The position numbers were made by a program, and so were the translations under genes. DNA of 37,250 bases, taken from NCBI GenBank assembly GCA_017882615.1, contig JADGPD010000014.1, positions 1 to 37,250 of the forward strand, written 5' to 3'. Shown here piece after piece: positions 1 to 7,349 of this stretch. The stretch is from Thermoleophilia bacterium. GTDB lineage: Bacteria; Actinomycetota; Thermoleophilia; Gaiellales; Gaiellaceae. The stretch's first letter is position 1; the number at the start of each line of letters is the position of its first letter. The notes beneath the pieces were generated by a model that saw only the letters and a program-made list of their open reading frames with translations, searched no databases and was not told the origin of the DNA.

Positions 1-2
1 AG

Positions 3-173
3 CTCGACCGCACGCCTACGGCGCGAGACCTCGACGCGCGAAAGGGACAGGTTCCGTCGAAGTCCCTCTACTGGCACACCTTTGGCTCGCTGCGCGAGGA
101 GGGCGTCGAGGTCCAGGCAGGCGGAATGCTCGCGCTGCCGGCCGAGCCGAACGGCAGCAAACTGAGCGATTGA
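3..173 (+). CDS. C-terminal fragment of a protein with a homing-endonuclease-associated (HNH) repeat
   Basis: An open frame enters from the left edge and ends at TGA 171-173, giving 56 residues. The stretch PTARDLD, then PSKSLYWHTFGSLRE, matches the pattern of the homing-endonuclease-associated repeat (proline-threonine start, PS, aromatic, then FGS followed by a helix). Such repeats are small DNA-binding helical modules found in tandem, sometimes beside HNH nuclease domains. Only one unit is visible and no nuclease residues are seen, so the activity of the whole protein cannot be stated. The start lies outside the window. The repeat assignment is by pattern recognition only. Confidence 0.5.
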   Translation, partial: LDRTPTARDLDARKGQVPSKSLYWHTFGSLREEGVEVQAGGMLALPAEPNGSKLSD

Positions 174-273
174 TCAAGGCTCGGCGCGCGTGCCTCCCCC
201 TTAAGGGTGTAATCGACCATGAAAACGGGGGAGTTGCATAAAGGCGCCTTCGCTGGGGGCCGATACAGTCAAC

Positions 274-1281
274 GTGGCACAGCCGATCCGCCCGCATCCA
301 CTTCCGGCAACAAGGCCCTCGCCGCCCAAGCTGGAGCTCGTTCACGGCGCCGCCGAGCCGGAAGATCTGAAGCTCGCCGCGGTCGATGAAGAGGTCGAGC
401 TCGCCGAGCTTCCGCCCGACGAAGAGGCGGAGGACGAAAGCGTCGCCGCGTACGCCACTCAAACGTCCGATCCGCTCAAGCTCTACGTCCGGCAGATAGG
501 TGACGGCCCCCTCCTCACGGTCACCGAGGAGCGCGAGCTGGCCCGGCGCAAGGACGAGGGCGACGAGGCCGCCAAGCGCAAGCTGATCGAGTCGAACCTG
601 CGCTTGGTGATGTCGATCACCCGCCACTACACGAAGGCCGGCGTGCCGCTGCTCGACCTGATTCAAGAGGGCAACCTCGGTCTCATCCGCGCGGTCGAGA
701 AGTTCGACTATCGCATGGGTTACAAGCTTTCCACCTACGCGACCTGGTGGATTCGTCAGGCGGTCACCCGGGCGCTAGCCGACCAGGGCCGCACGATCCG
801 CCTTCCCGTCCACGTCGCCGAGCAGGTCCGCCGGCTGATGCGCACTCGCCGTGTGCTGGCGCAGAAGATCAACCGCGACCCGACCATCGAGGAGCTGGCA
901 AAAGAAAGCGGCTTCCCGGTCGAGCGCGTGATCCAACTGCTCGACCTGGTCGAGGATCCGGTCAGCCTGGAGACCCCGGTCGGCGACGGCGAGAGCCTCT
1001 ACGGCGACCTGATCGAGGACACGAAGACGGAGTCGCCCGACGGCGCCACCTCCGATCGGCTTCGCTCGGCCGAGCTGGGCGTCGCGCTCGACAAGCTGAA
1101 CCCGCGCATGCGCCACGTGCTGAGCGCCCGCTTCGGCCTCGACGGGCAGGCGGCGCGAACGCTCGAAGAGGTCGGTGCCGAGCTGGGCATCACACGTGAA
1201 CGCGTCCGCCAGCTCGAGTCCCGCGCTCTGCGCGAGCTGCGCATGGTCGCTCCCGACCTCGAGCACTACCTGCGCACGTAA
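274..1281 (+). CDS. RNA polymerase sigma factor, sigma-70 family group 1/2 (RpoD/HrdB-like)
   Basis: A 335-residue sigma-70 factor. Residues 1-65 are an acidic, low-complexity leader instead of a recognisable region 1.1. Region 1.2 begins at DPLKLYVRQIG. Regions 2.1-2.4 carry [27 protein letters not shown] and [11 protein letters not shown], the melting and -10 recognition helices. Region 3 follows, and region 4.2 ends with TLEEVGAELGITRERVRQLE, the -35-binding helix-turn-helix. GTG 274 is the first usable start after the in-frame stop at 220-222; the ATG at 219 is in another frame. No clear ribosome binding site is seen. A second principal-type sigma gene lies 0.6 kb away on the opposite strand, so one is probably the housekeeping factor and the other a group 2 paralogue. 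The weaker region 1.1 makes this copy the likelier group 2 member. Confidence 0.93.
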   Translation: MAQPIRPHPLPATRPSPPKLELVHGAAEPEDLKLAAVDEEVELAELPPDEEAEDESVAAYATQTSDPLKLYVRQIGDGPLLTVTEERELARRKDEGDEAAKRKLIESNLRLVMSITRHYTKAGVPLLDLIQEGNLGLIRAVEKFDYRMGYKLSTYATWWIRQAVTRALADQGRTIRLPVHVAEQVRRLMRTRRVLAQKINRDPTIEELAKESGFPVERVIQLLDLVEDPVSLETPVGDGESLYGDLIEDTKTESPDGATSDRLRSAELGVALDKLNPRMRHVLSARFGLDGQAARTLEEVGAELGITRERVRQLESRALRELRMVAPDLEHYLRT

Positions 1282-1327
1282 TCGCCAAGCTCCGCGGCTA
1301 ACAGAGGTTCTAGCCTTCGCCGGCGTT

Positions 1328-1367
1328 ATGAGCGCGCTGTTATTCCCGTTAGGGTTATCGCGCTCAT
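1328..1367. repeat. 9-bp inverted repeat covering the start codon of the lipoprotein gene
   Basis: ATGAGCGCG at 1328-1336 is the exact reverse complement of CGCGCTCAT at 1359-1367, and the right arm includes the ATG at 1366. A CCC/GGG pair lies in the loop. In RNA the hairpin would hide the start codon and the space for a ribosome binding site; as DNA it could be an operator. Function is not known. Confidence 0.5.
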
Positions 1368-1881
1368 GAGATACGTCCGCGCCGTTTCACTCGCACCGCT
1401 CGCGCTCGTACTCGTCTTCTCCGTTTCAAGCTGCGGTTCGTCGAGCTCTCAGCCGCACCGCCTCTCGAAGAGCGAGTACCAGCAGAAGCTGCTCGAGATC
1501 ACGAGAAGCCGGACGGCCCGCGAGGCAAGCGACCGTTTTTCCAAGATCGTCCTCGGAGATCGCGCGACGGGCCTGACCGAGCTCAGGGGTCGTGCGTGCT
1601 CGAAAAGCGCGCGAGAGTTCGCCGAGAGCATCCACGAGATCCTCGACAGCGTCGCCGCCCTGAAGCCGCCGAGGAACATCGAGGCGCTTCAGACTCGCTT
1701 TCTGAAAGACGCACGGGTCTCGGCGGAGAAAATCGACGAGGCTGCGCGGGATGCCGAGGCGGGCCGGCTCGCTTGTGGGCGGGATATGAACAGCAGGATC
1801 TACGGTCTTCCGTCGACTTCACGGGCCCAGGCAACGATCGCCCTGATCGAGGGAAAGGGCTATCTCGTTTTCGGAGAGTAG
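1366..1881 (+). CDS. hypothetical lipoprotein
   Basis: A 171-residue protein of unknown family. It starts with a basic n-region (MRYVRA), a hydrophobic stretch and a lipobox VSSC with the modified cysteine at about residue 23, so it should be exported and lipid-anchored by Lgt and LspA. The mature part is charged and mostly helical, with two cysteines (in RACSK and LACGR) that could form a disulfide. No domain was recognised. It follows the sigma gene by 84 bases on the same strand. The start codon sits inside the right arm of an inverted repeat, which may limit translation. Confidence 0.75.
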   Translation: MRYVRAVSLAPLALVLVFSVSSCGSSSSQPHRLSKSEYQQKLLEITRSRTAREASDRFSKIVLGDRATGLTELRGRACSKSAREFAESIHEILDSVAALKPPRNIEALQTRFLKDARVSAEKIDEAARDAEAGRLACGRDMNSRIYGLPSTSRAQATIALIEGKGYLVFGE

Positions 1882-1889
1882 GCCCGCGT

Positions 1890-2945
1890 CTACCGGGATA
1901 CAGACTGCATCTCGCGCAGGCGCGAGAGCTGACGCAGCGCCTCGACCTCGATCTGGCGCACGCGCTCGCGCGTCAGGCTGAGGCGGCGGCCGATCTCCTC
2001 GAGCGTCCTCGGCTCGTTGCCCTCGATGCCGTAGCGCATCAGGAGCACCGTCCGCTCGCGCTCGGGCAGAGCGTGCAGGGCCAGGGAGAGAGCCTGGCTG
2101 CGCAGCGACACCTCAACCTGCTCCTCGGGCAGCGGCCCATCGCCGGGCACGAAATCGCCGAAGACGGCGTCCTCCTCGTCACCGACTGGCTGGTCGAGGC
2201 TGGTCGAGGCACGGGCGGCGGCTTTTACTTCGCGGGCCTGCTGAGCAGGAAGGCCGGCCTCCTCGGCCACCTCCTCGAGCGTCGGCTCGCGCCCGAGCTG
2301 CGTCCAGAGTGTGCGCTCGGCGCGATTCATCTTCTGCAGACGCTCGACGATGTGCACGGGCATGCGGATCGTCCGCGCCTTGTCGGCCAGCGCGCGGGCT
2401 ACCGCTTGGCGGATCCACCAGGTGGCATAGGTCGAGAACTTGAAGCCGCGGCGCCAGTCGAACTTCTCGACGGCGCGGATCAGCCCCAGTGTTCCTTCCT
2501 GAATCAAGTCGAGGAAGGGGAGACCTTGGTTTCGGTAGTTCTTGGCTATCGAGACGACCAGGCGCAGGTTGGACTGGATCATCCGCTGCTTGGCCCGCCC
2601 GTCGCCGCGCTCGATCAGCTTGGCCAGCTCGACCTCCTGGGCTGCGGTGAGCAGCGGATGTCGCCCGGCCTCGCGCAGAAACAGTTGGAGCGCATCGGTC
2701 GTTGTCTCATACGAGACGGCTACCGCGGGATTGACCGGCGCAACGACTTCGGGCTCATCTTCGGTGACCTCGATCCCGCGCTGCTCCAGCTCGCGGTAGA
2801 GACCGTCGATGTCGTAGGCATCGAGGTCGTAGAGCTCGATCAGGTCGAGCACCGCGCCCGCCTGAAGCGAGCCTGCGTGCTCGCCGGCGTCAAGAAGGTG
2901 TCGTACCTCCTCACTCTCCAGGAAAGTGTCGATATCGATCGTCAT
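1890..2945 (-). CDS. primary RNA polymerase sigma factor (RpoD/SigA-like)
   Basis: A 351-residue sigma-70 factor. Residues 1-60 resemble region 1.1 ([14 protein letters not shown], then [15 protein letters not shown]). Region 1.2 starts at [16 protein letters not shown]. Region 2 has [38 protein letters not shown] and [20 protein letters not shown]; region 3 lies in the middle; region 4.2 has [20 protein letters not shown]. The chosen start, ATG 2945 (MTIDIDTF), fits the short N-terminus of actinobacterial relatives. An upstream in-frame ATG at 2999 would add 18 residues unlike the family. Region 1.1 makes this the better candidate for the housekeeping factor. It converges with the lipoprotein gene, with only 8 bases between them. 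Confidence 0.92.
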   Translation of the reverse strand: MTIDIDTFLESEEVRHLLDAGEHAGSLQAGAVLDLIELYDLDAYDIDGLYRELEQRGIEVTEDEPEVVAPVNPAVAVSYETTTDALQLFLREAGRHPLLTAAQEVELAKLIERGDGRAKQRMIQSNLRLVVSIAKNYRNQGLPFLDLIQEGTLGLIRAVEKFDWRRGFKFSTYATWWIRQAVARALADKARTIRMPVHIVERLQKMNRAERTLWTQLGREPTLEEVAEEAGLPAQQAREVKAAARASTSLDQPVGDEEDAVFGDFVPGDGPLPEEQVEVSLRSQALSLALHALPERERTVLLMRYGIEGNEPRTLEEIGRRLSLTRERVRQIEVEALRQLSRLREMQSVSR

Positions 2946-3093
2946 GGTTTCTAGGCGCGGCCCGCGCGGCTGTCCTGCCCTTATGGAAGCAAACACCATT
3001 TACGCCGGATATCAATACTTCTTGGGGTGTTTTGGCCGAGAAAGTTGGGAATTGACTACCGGCAAGTCCCGATCGGCGACTCTCGCGCCCGGA

Positions 3094-3120
3094 TTGACGA
3101 CGTCGAAACACGGTTAGAAC
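3094..3120 (+). promoter_or_regulatory. possible promoter of the cupin gene, leaderless arrangement
   Basis: TTGACG at 3094-3099 and TAGAAC at 3115-3120 are separated by 15 bases, and the ATG of the cupin gene follows six bases after the -10 element. Transcription would start at or next to the ATG, giving a leaderless mRNA, which is common in actinobacteria. The spacer is short, so this is tentative. Confidence 0.35.
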
Positions 3121-3126
3121 GAGTGC

Positions 3127-3522
3127 ATGAGCGCATACACGGTCAAGAACCTGAAGCAGGTCGAAAATAGCGCCTTGAAGTTCGGCCTGGCGCCCGAGCT
3201 CGAGGCTCGCTTCGCCTCGGCCTCGCTCGAGCTCGAGCGGGCGGGCCTCAGCTACCAGCACCTGGCGCCGAACTTCCGCACGCCCTTCGGTCACCGCCAC
3301 AAAGAGCAAGAGGAGATCTACATCCTCGTCGAGGGCAGCGGGCGAATGAAGCTGGGCGACGAGGTCGTCGAGCTGCAGCGCTGGGACGCCGTACGCGTCG
3401 CCAGCGACACGGCCAGAGCCTTCGAAGCCGGACCCGAGGGCGCGACTCTGATCGCCTTCGGCGCGCCCGGCCCGAACTCTGCCGACGCCGAGCCGATTCC
3501 GGACTGGTGGAGCGCCAGTTAG
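3127..3522 (+). CDS. small cupin-domain protein
   Basis: A 131-residue single-domain cupin. The first cupin motif is visible as GHRHKEQEEIYILVEGSG (about residues 56-73), with two histidines and a glutamate positioned as metal ligands, followed by GDEVVELQRWDAVRVASDT (second motif region). The canonical second-motif histidine is replaced (SDTARAFEAG), so metal binding may be weaker than in typical cupins. Function cannot be told from sequence: such proteins include isomerases, dioxygenases and sugar-binding regulators. It converges with the response-regulator gene, with 15 bases between the stops. Confidence 0.85.
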   Translation: MSAYTVKNLKQVENSALKFGLAPELEARFASASLELERAGLSYQHLAPNFRTPFGHRHKEQEEIYILVEGSGRMKLGDEVVELQRWDAVRVASDTARAFEAGPEGATLIAFGAPGPNSADAEPIPDWWSAS

Positions 3523-3537
3523 GCGACGCCGGGCTGT

Positions 3538-4059
3538 CTAGCGCTTTTCGCCGCTCGCGGCGATCGGCGTGACATCGAGCGAGCCGTCCGCGCGCCGTTC
3601 GATTCGAAGCGGCCAGTGACCGTCCCCGACCACAACCTCTAGTGCGGCTGAGTCCCGTTCGGGCGCTGTGCCTAGATTGCGCCGGCCGTCCAGCCACTCG
3701 CGATGCCGGGCGAAGGCCGTCTCCAGCGCGGCCAGCAGATCCTGCTCGCGAAACGGCTTGACCACGTACGCGAAAACGCCCGCGCGCACCGCCTCGGCCA
3801 CCGTGCCCGAATCGGCGTAGGCGGTCAGCATGATGATCGGGATCGGCCGCTCGGCGAGGATGCGGCGGGCCACCTCGATCCCCGTCATCCCCGGCATGCG
3901 AACGTCGAGCACCGCCGCCTCCGGCTCGGTCTCCTGAGCCAGGCGCAGGGCATCCTCACCGTTCGCGGCCTCGGCACAGACCTCGTAGCCCGCCTGCACG
4001 AGTATCTCGCGCAGATCGAGACGGATGATCGACTCGTCTTCGGCGATCAGGATTCGCAT
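3538..4059 (-). CDS. orphan response regulator, PdtaR-like receiver without an ANTAR domain
   Basis: A 173-residue protein. Residues 1-120 form a receiver domain: acidic pair E7/D8, phospho-acceptor D52 in VLDVRMPG, T79 in MLTAY and K101 in VVKPF. The opening MRILIAEDESIIRLDL and the VVKPF/DLLAALE region are typical of PdtaR-type regulators, which carry a C-terminal RNA-binding ANTAR domain. Here the last 50 or so residues (after RREWLDGRR-like helix) show no ANTAR pattern and no other known output domain. Start ATG 4059 follows AGAGGA with nine bases spacing; further upstream ATGs lack this. No histidine kinase lies nearby. The leader upstream contains two copies of a terminator-like hairpin unit, so expression is likely controlled by RNA structure. 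Confidence 0.85.
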   Translation of the reverse strand: MRILIAEDESIIRLDLREILVQAGYEVCAEAANGEDALRLAQETEPEAAVLDVRMPGMTGIEVARRILAERPIPIIMLTAYADSGTVAEAVRAGVFAYVVKPFREQDLLAALETAFARHREWLDGRRNLGTAPERDSAALEVVVGDGHWPLRIERRADGSLDVTPIAASGEKR

Positions 4060-4101
4060 TCGCTTCGTTCCTCTGCCCATGCTCTCGACTCCTTCCAAAC
4101 G

Positions 4102-4143
4102 AAAGCCCCAGCACGCAGAAAGCGTCCCGGGGCGGCTCGGCCC
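4102..4143 (-). promoter_or_regulatory. attenuator-like hairpin unit A in the response-regulator leader
   Basis: Read on the minus strand, GGGC-CGAGCC-GCCC forms a small hexaloop hairpin. Its 3' arm GCCC(C) is also the 5' arm of a larger stem: GCCCC, GGG, ACGC, a five-base loop, GCGT, GCT, GGGGC, followed by TTTC. The two structures exclude each other because they share the GCCC bases. The unit lies about 45 bases before the start codon at 4059. Unit B repeats it with paired changes. Confidence 0.55.
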
Positions 4144-4151
4144 TCGTTATC

Positions 4152-4169
4152 GTCCCGATCGGTCGGGAC
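4152..4169. repeat. 7-bp perfect hairpin between the two attenuator-like units
   Basis: GTCCCGA (4152-4158), a four-base loop and TCGGGAC (4163-4169) form a perfect inverted repeat midway between units A and B. It could stack as a third RNA hairpin in the leader or be a dimeric protein site. Confidence 0.5.
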
Positions 4170-4173
4170 CATC

Positions 4174-4217
4174 AAAAAAGCCCCAGCACGCCGAGGCGTC
4201 CTGAGGCAGCTCTGCCT
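4174..4217 (-). promoter_or_regulatory. attenuator-like hairpin unit B with T6 tract
   Basis: On the minus strand, AGGC-AGAGCT-GCCT is a hexaloop hairpin whose 3' arm overlaps the 5' arm GCCTC of a stem closed by GGGGC, with an inner ACGC/GCGT pair and a four-base loop. A run of six T follows (4174-4179), as in an intrinsic terminator. Fifteen bases next to the T tract are identical to unit A, and the first pair of the small hairpin changes from G-C in A to A-T in B. Just upstream, CGTCG/CGACG at 4224-4237 makes another hairpin. Loop position 1 is A and position 4 is G, the pattern known for ANTAR-bound RNA, but unit A has C at position 1. Confidence 0.55.
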
Positions 4218-4289
4218 TCCGCCCGTCGTCAGCGACGAGCACATTGACGGTAGCAGGAGCCGGCGAAGCCAGTCAAGTCCCGCGCCCAG

Positions 4290-4835
4290 ATGCGCGCTAG
4301 ATTGGTCAATTGGATGCCCGGACCGCCCACACGCCGCACTTCACGCCTTCTTCTCCGCGCCCCCGAGCCCGCCGACGCCGAGGTGCTGTTCGCCATTCAG
4401 GGCGACGCGGAGGCGATGAAGCACACGTTCTGCGCGCCCAGCCTCGAGGCGACCGCCGCGCATCTGGAGTCCTACGCCGCCCGCTACGCCGAGGACGGCT
4501 TCGCTCCCTGGACGGCCGTGCTGACCGCCGAAGATCTACTCGTCGGCTGGGGTGGGCTGAACAAAGATCCGAACGCGCCGGAGTGGGGAGTGGAGGTCGC
4601 CTACTACATCGACCGGGCGTACTGGGGCCGTGGCCTGGCCACAGAGCTCGTACGCGAGTCGCTAACGCTCGCCTTCGCCGATCTCGGCCTGGATCAGGTC
4701 GGCGCCTTCGCCAAGCCTGAGAACGCCGCCTCGGTTCGCGTGCTCGTCAAGGCCGGGTTCGAGCGGGTTCGCTTCGTTTCCGAGCTGGAGCGGGACGAGT
4801 TTCGCGTGTCAGCGGAGAACTGGCTCTCTCGTTAG
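4290..4835 (+). CDS. GNAT-family N-acetyltransferase (RimJ/RimL-like)
   Basis: A 181-residue acetyltransferase of the GNAT superfamily, close to the RimJ/RimL type that acetylates N-termini or small amines with acetyl-CoA. It starts with a strand TSRLLLRAPEPADAEVLFAI typical of the class, has the central strand EWGVEVAYYIDRAYWGRGLATE, where GRGLATE is the acetyl-CoA pyrophosphate-binding loop (motif A), and ends with NAASVRVLVKAGFE (motif B). The substrate cannot be predicted. ATG 4290 is used; an in-frame ATG at 4314 is an alternative that keeps the whole domain. It is divergent from the response regulator, and the shared 230-base gap holds the tandem hairpins. Confidence 0.88.
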   Translation: MRARLVNWMPGPPTRRTSRLLLRAPEPADAEVLFAIQGDAEAMKHTFCAPSLEATAAHLESYAARYAEDGFAPWTAVLTAEDLLVGWGGLNKDPNAPEWGVEVAYYIDRAYWGRGLATELVRESLTLAFADLGLDQVGAFAKPENAASVRVLVKAGFERVRFVSELERDEFRVSAENWLSR

Positions 4836-4909
4836 CGAATGGTGTTCTCCCGGGCGGATTGCCCGCCTGAGGGATGACGACCGTCGGGCAATGATGCAAT
4901 AGTCAAACG

Positions 4910-5206
4910 GTGGCCCTGTGGCAGCGTGACTACGTGGCGGGACGACCGTACGAGACGGCAACGATGAAGAGTCGTCGGCTCGACCGGATACTCGACGACT
5001 GGCTCGCGAGACGGCGATCTCAGGGAGCGGCGGCGCCCGCGAAAACGTCGCCGAAGCTGACGTACGAGTCTCTGCCGGTGTTTCGTACTGCGGCGACCCG
5101 AAACGATAATGATTGGCGTGAAATTGCGATATTCGTATCGTGGGTCGGCCTGGCCGTATGTCTTTCACTCGCGCTTCTCTGGCTGGCCACGAGAGCGATC
5201 GGCTGA
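4910..5206 (+). CDS. small C-terminally anchored membrane protein, hypothetical
   Basis: A 98-residue frame starting at GTG 4910; ATG 4964 (MKSRRLDRILDD) is an equally good start giving 80 residues. The N-terminal two thirds is basic and polar, and the end (EIAIFVSWVGLAVCLSLALL...) is one clear transmembrane segment. No family is recognised. The gap after the GNAT gene contains a short CGGGC/GCCCG hairpin (4851-4865) that may end that transcript. Coding is likely but unproved. Confidence 0.45.
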   Translation: MALWQRDYVAGRPYETATMKSRRLDRILDDWLARRRSQGAAAPAKTSPKLTYESLPVFRTAATRNDNDWREIAIFVSWVGLAVCLSLALLWLATRAIG

Positions 5207-5398
5207 AACCGTGCCAAGGCGTTCATCGAGCACCCAGAGCCACGCATACAGCCCGTGCACGATAACCCGTGTTATGTCAAGTAGCTGAATTCCTCGGAGA
5301 GACTCGTTCCTCACAGATCTCCCCCTTTCGACCGAGCCCGACTTTCAAAGTTGAACGGAACTCTCCGTAGCGGGAGTCGCCGACGGCTCGCAAACAGT

Positions 5399-6238
5399 TC
5401 AGACGCGCGCCAGGAACTTCCTGAGCGCCGTCAGGAAGAGCTCCGGCTCCTCGTAGGGAATCATGTGCGCCGTTCGCGGCAGGACGACCTCCTCGGCGTT
5501 CGGCAGCAACTCCGCCAGTTCGTGCGCGGAGGCGGGCGAAGTGGTGCGGTCGTGAGCTCCGATCAACACCAGCACGGGCTTTAGGAAAGAGCTGAGCGTG
5601 ACCCGCTGGTCGACCATGCCGTAATCGCCACCGCGTGCGAAGTGCCGCAGGACGGCGGGCTGGTAGACGGTCTGGTCGCTGGCGATCAGCTCGGTTACGA
5701 GCGGGCCTTCGGGATCGGCGAGGTGAAAAGGCATCTGGTCGTCGAGTATTTGCTTGCACTCCTCGGCGGTCTCGACGGTTGACTCCCGCGCCCAGGAGGC
5801 GCTCACCTGCTCACGCAGGTGCTTGGGCTCGAAACGCGCTAGCTCGGCGTTCACCAGCTCCAGCGCGGCCGGCTCCGCGATGGTGCCCATCAGGACGTAG
5901 GCCGCGGCGGTTCCGTGCCGAGCCATGTGGCTTTGCGCAACGAAGGAGCCGAACGACCAGCCCATCACGACCGGACGCTTCAGCTCGAGCGCTTCGATCA
6001 GGGCCTCGACGTCGTCGGCCATCCGAGGCACCGTCCAGTGGCCTGGGTCGCCGGCCTGTGAGCGTCCGTTCGCGCGTAGGTCGGGTGCGAGGATCCGCCA
6101 GCCCTCGTCCGCCAGCGGATCGAGCCCGGGAAACCAGAATGAGCCATCCAGTCCCGGACCGCCGTGCAGCGCAAGGAGCGGACGCCCCTCCCCCATCTCG
6201 TGGACGAAGAGCTCGATATCGCTGACGGAGACTCGCAC
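5399..6238 (-). CDS. alpha/beta hydrolase (proline iminopeptidase-like)
   Basis: A 279-residue alpha/beta-hydrolase. The oxyanion-hole motif HGGPG is at about residue 25, the nucleophile elbow GWSFGS at about residue 93-98, the acid in GAHDRTTS near residue 233 and the histidine in RTAHM near residue 258, so the catalytic triad is complete. The HGGPG motif is typical of proline iminopeptidases and related hydrolases; no signal peptide is seen, so it is cytoplasmic. Start GTG 6238 follows GAGG. It lies nine bases after uppP on the same strand and is probably co-transcribed, although no functional link to UppP is evident. Confidence 0.88.
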   Translation of the reverse strand: MRVSVSDIELFVHEMGEGRPLLALHGGPGLDGSFWFPGLDPLADEGWRILAPDLRANGRSQAGDPGHWTVPRMADDVEALIEALELKRPVVMGWSFGSFVAQSHMARHGTAAAYVLMGTIAEPAALELVNAELARFEPKHLREQVSASWARESTVETAEECKQILDDQMPFHLADPEGPLVTELIASDQTVYQPAVLRHFARGGDYGMVDQRVTLSSFLKPVLVLIGAHDRTTSPASAHELAELLPNAEEVVLPRTAHMIPYEEPELFLTALRKFLARV

Positions 6239-6247
6239 GCCTCGATC

Positions 6248-7240
6248 CTAGAAGGTCGATCCTCGCACTCCCGAGACAATCAGGATCAACACGGCGAGCG
6301 CTGCGAGCAACCTGTAGACGACGAAGAGCGAGTAGTCGTGGCGGCGCAGGTAACCGAGCAGCGCCCAGATCGCGAACAGTCCGCTACCGGCGGCGGCCAG
6401 GATGCCCACGACGAAGGGTCCGGCCCAGCCGGCGGGAAGCCCCGGCCCAAGCAGGATGTCCTTGACGGTCTTGAGCAAGGCGGCGCCGAAGACGACCGGC
6501 ACTAGCATCAGAAACGAGAATCGCGCCGCGGAGTCGCGGTCGAGCTTGAACAACCTCGCTCCCGTGATCGTGATTCCCGAGCGCGATACACCGGGTACGA
6601 GCGCGAGCATCTGAGCGAACCCCAGCGCCAGCGCGTCGCGATAGCGAAGCGCTGTCATCGGCTTTCTTTCGGGCAGGCGATCGACGAGCCAGAGCGCTAC
6701 CGCGAACACCGCCAAAGCGATGGCGATCTGCCAGGGCTGGCCAAGACGTTTTTCGATGAAGCTCTCCCCCGCCGCTCCTCCGAGTGCAGCCGGAATCGTC
6801 GCAACCAGGAGCAACCAGGCCAGACGCTCGTCCTGGTTGGCAATGCTTCGGCGCCGAACGCTTCCGAACCAGGCGCGCAGGATGGTCACGATATCCGCCC
6901 AAAAGTAAGCGACGACCGCGACAAGCGTGCCCGTGTGCAGCGCTACGTCGAAGGTCTTGTTGAAAGCCGCGTGGTTCTCGAGGAAGTGCCAGTTCCCCAG
7001 CCAGGGCACCAGAATCAGGTGTCCCGACGACGAGATGGGCAGAAGCTCGGTCAGTCCCTGCGTGACGCCAAGGATCAGAGCCTGCCAGTCGGGGAAGGCG
7101 CCGCTTCTCTCCCCCACGCCGATTGCGGCCAGCGCACCGGCCGCTACGAGAGCGATGCCGGCCAGAATGAGAAGAAGCCGTCTGGAGAAAAACGACGGCT
7201 CTTTTGATTCAGGATCCAATATATCCACAGAAGAGTCCAC
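6248..7240 (-). CDS. uppP: undecaprenyl-diphosphatase UppP (BacA family)
   Basis: A 330-residue integral membrane enzyme that removes phosphate from undecaprenyl diphosphate to recycle the lipid carrier for peptidoglycan and other wall polymers; it also gives bacitracin resistance. Signature motifs are visible: GVTQGLTELLPISSSGHL (residues ~57-74) with the catalytic glutamate, and LVPGVSRSG (~residue 213). About eight hydrophobic segments follow. An extra N-terminal transmembrane helix (residues ~20-40) makes it about 50 residues longer than typical UppP. Start GTG 7240 is preceded by AAGGTGG. The AT-rich gap upstream should hold its promoter. Confidence 0.95.
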   Translation of the reverse strand: MDSSVDILDPESKEPSFFSRRLLLILAGIALVAAGALAAIGVGERSGAFPDWQALILGVTQGLTELLPISSSGHLILVPWLGNWHFLENHAAFNKTFDVALHTGTLVAVVAYFWADIVTILRAWFGSVRRRSIANQDERLAWLLLVATIPAALGGAAGESFIEKRLGQPWQIAIALAVFAVALWLVDRLPERKPMTALRYRDALALGFAQMLALVPGVSRSGITITGARLFKLDRDSAARFSFLMLVPVVFGAALLKTVKDILLGPGLPAGWAGPFVVGILAAAGSGLFAIWALLGYLRRHDYSLFVVYRLLAALAVLILIVSGVRGSTF

Positions 7241-7349
7241 AGCACCACCTTTTTATTGTGGAAAGTGTCGAAAACATTATGCCGCAATTTGCGACTTTTT
7301 ATTCGTTTTTAAGCCTTGTATTACCGGGTTGCATAGTCTAGATTTCCAC
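7241..7349. promoter_or_regulatory. AT-rich divergent promoter region between uppP and the candidate RNA
   Basis: This is one of the most AT-rich stretches of the window (runs of T at 7250-7254 and 7295-7308), lying between uppP on the minus strand and the structured RNA on the plus strand. On the plus strand TTGTAT (7316-7321) and TAGATT (7339-7344) are 17 bases apart and would place a start near 7350. CGCAA-T-TTGCG around 7283-7293 is a small palindrome. The hexamers match the consensus only in part. Confidence 0.35.

Noticed and set aside
219-274. ATG 219 as start of the plus-strand sigma gene
   Set aside because: It is in a different frame from the sigma coding sequence.
1596-2954. Long 452-codon frame antisense to the primary sigma gene
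   Set aside because: It is the mirror of a high-GC coding gene, with no start signal and no recognisable domain.
4102-4217. Firm assignment of the hairpin units as ANTAR target RNA
   Set aside because: Only unit B has A at loop position 1 and G at position 4; unit A has C at position 1, and the downstream regulator lacks an ANTAR domain.
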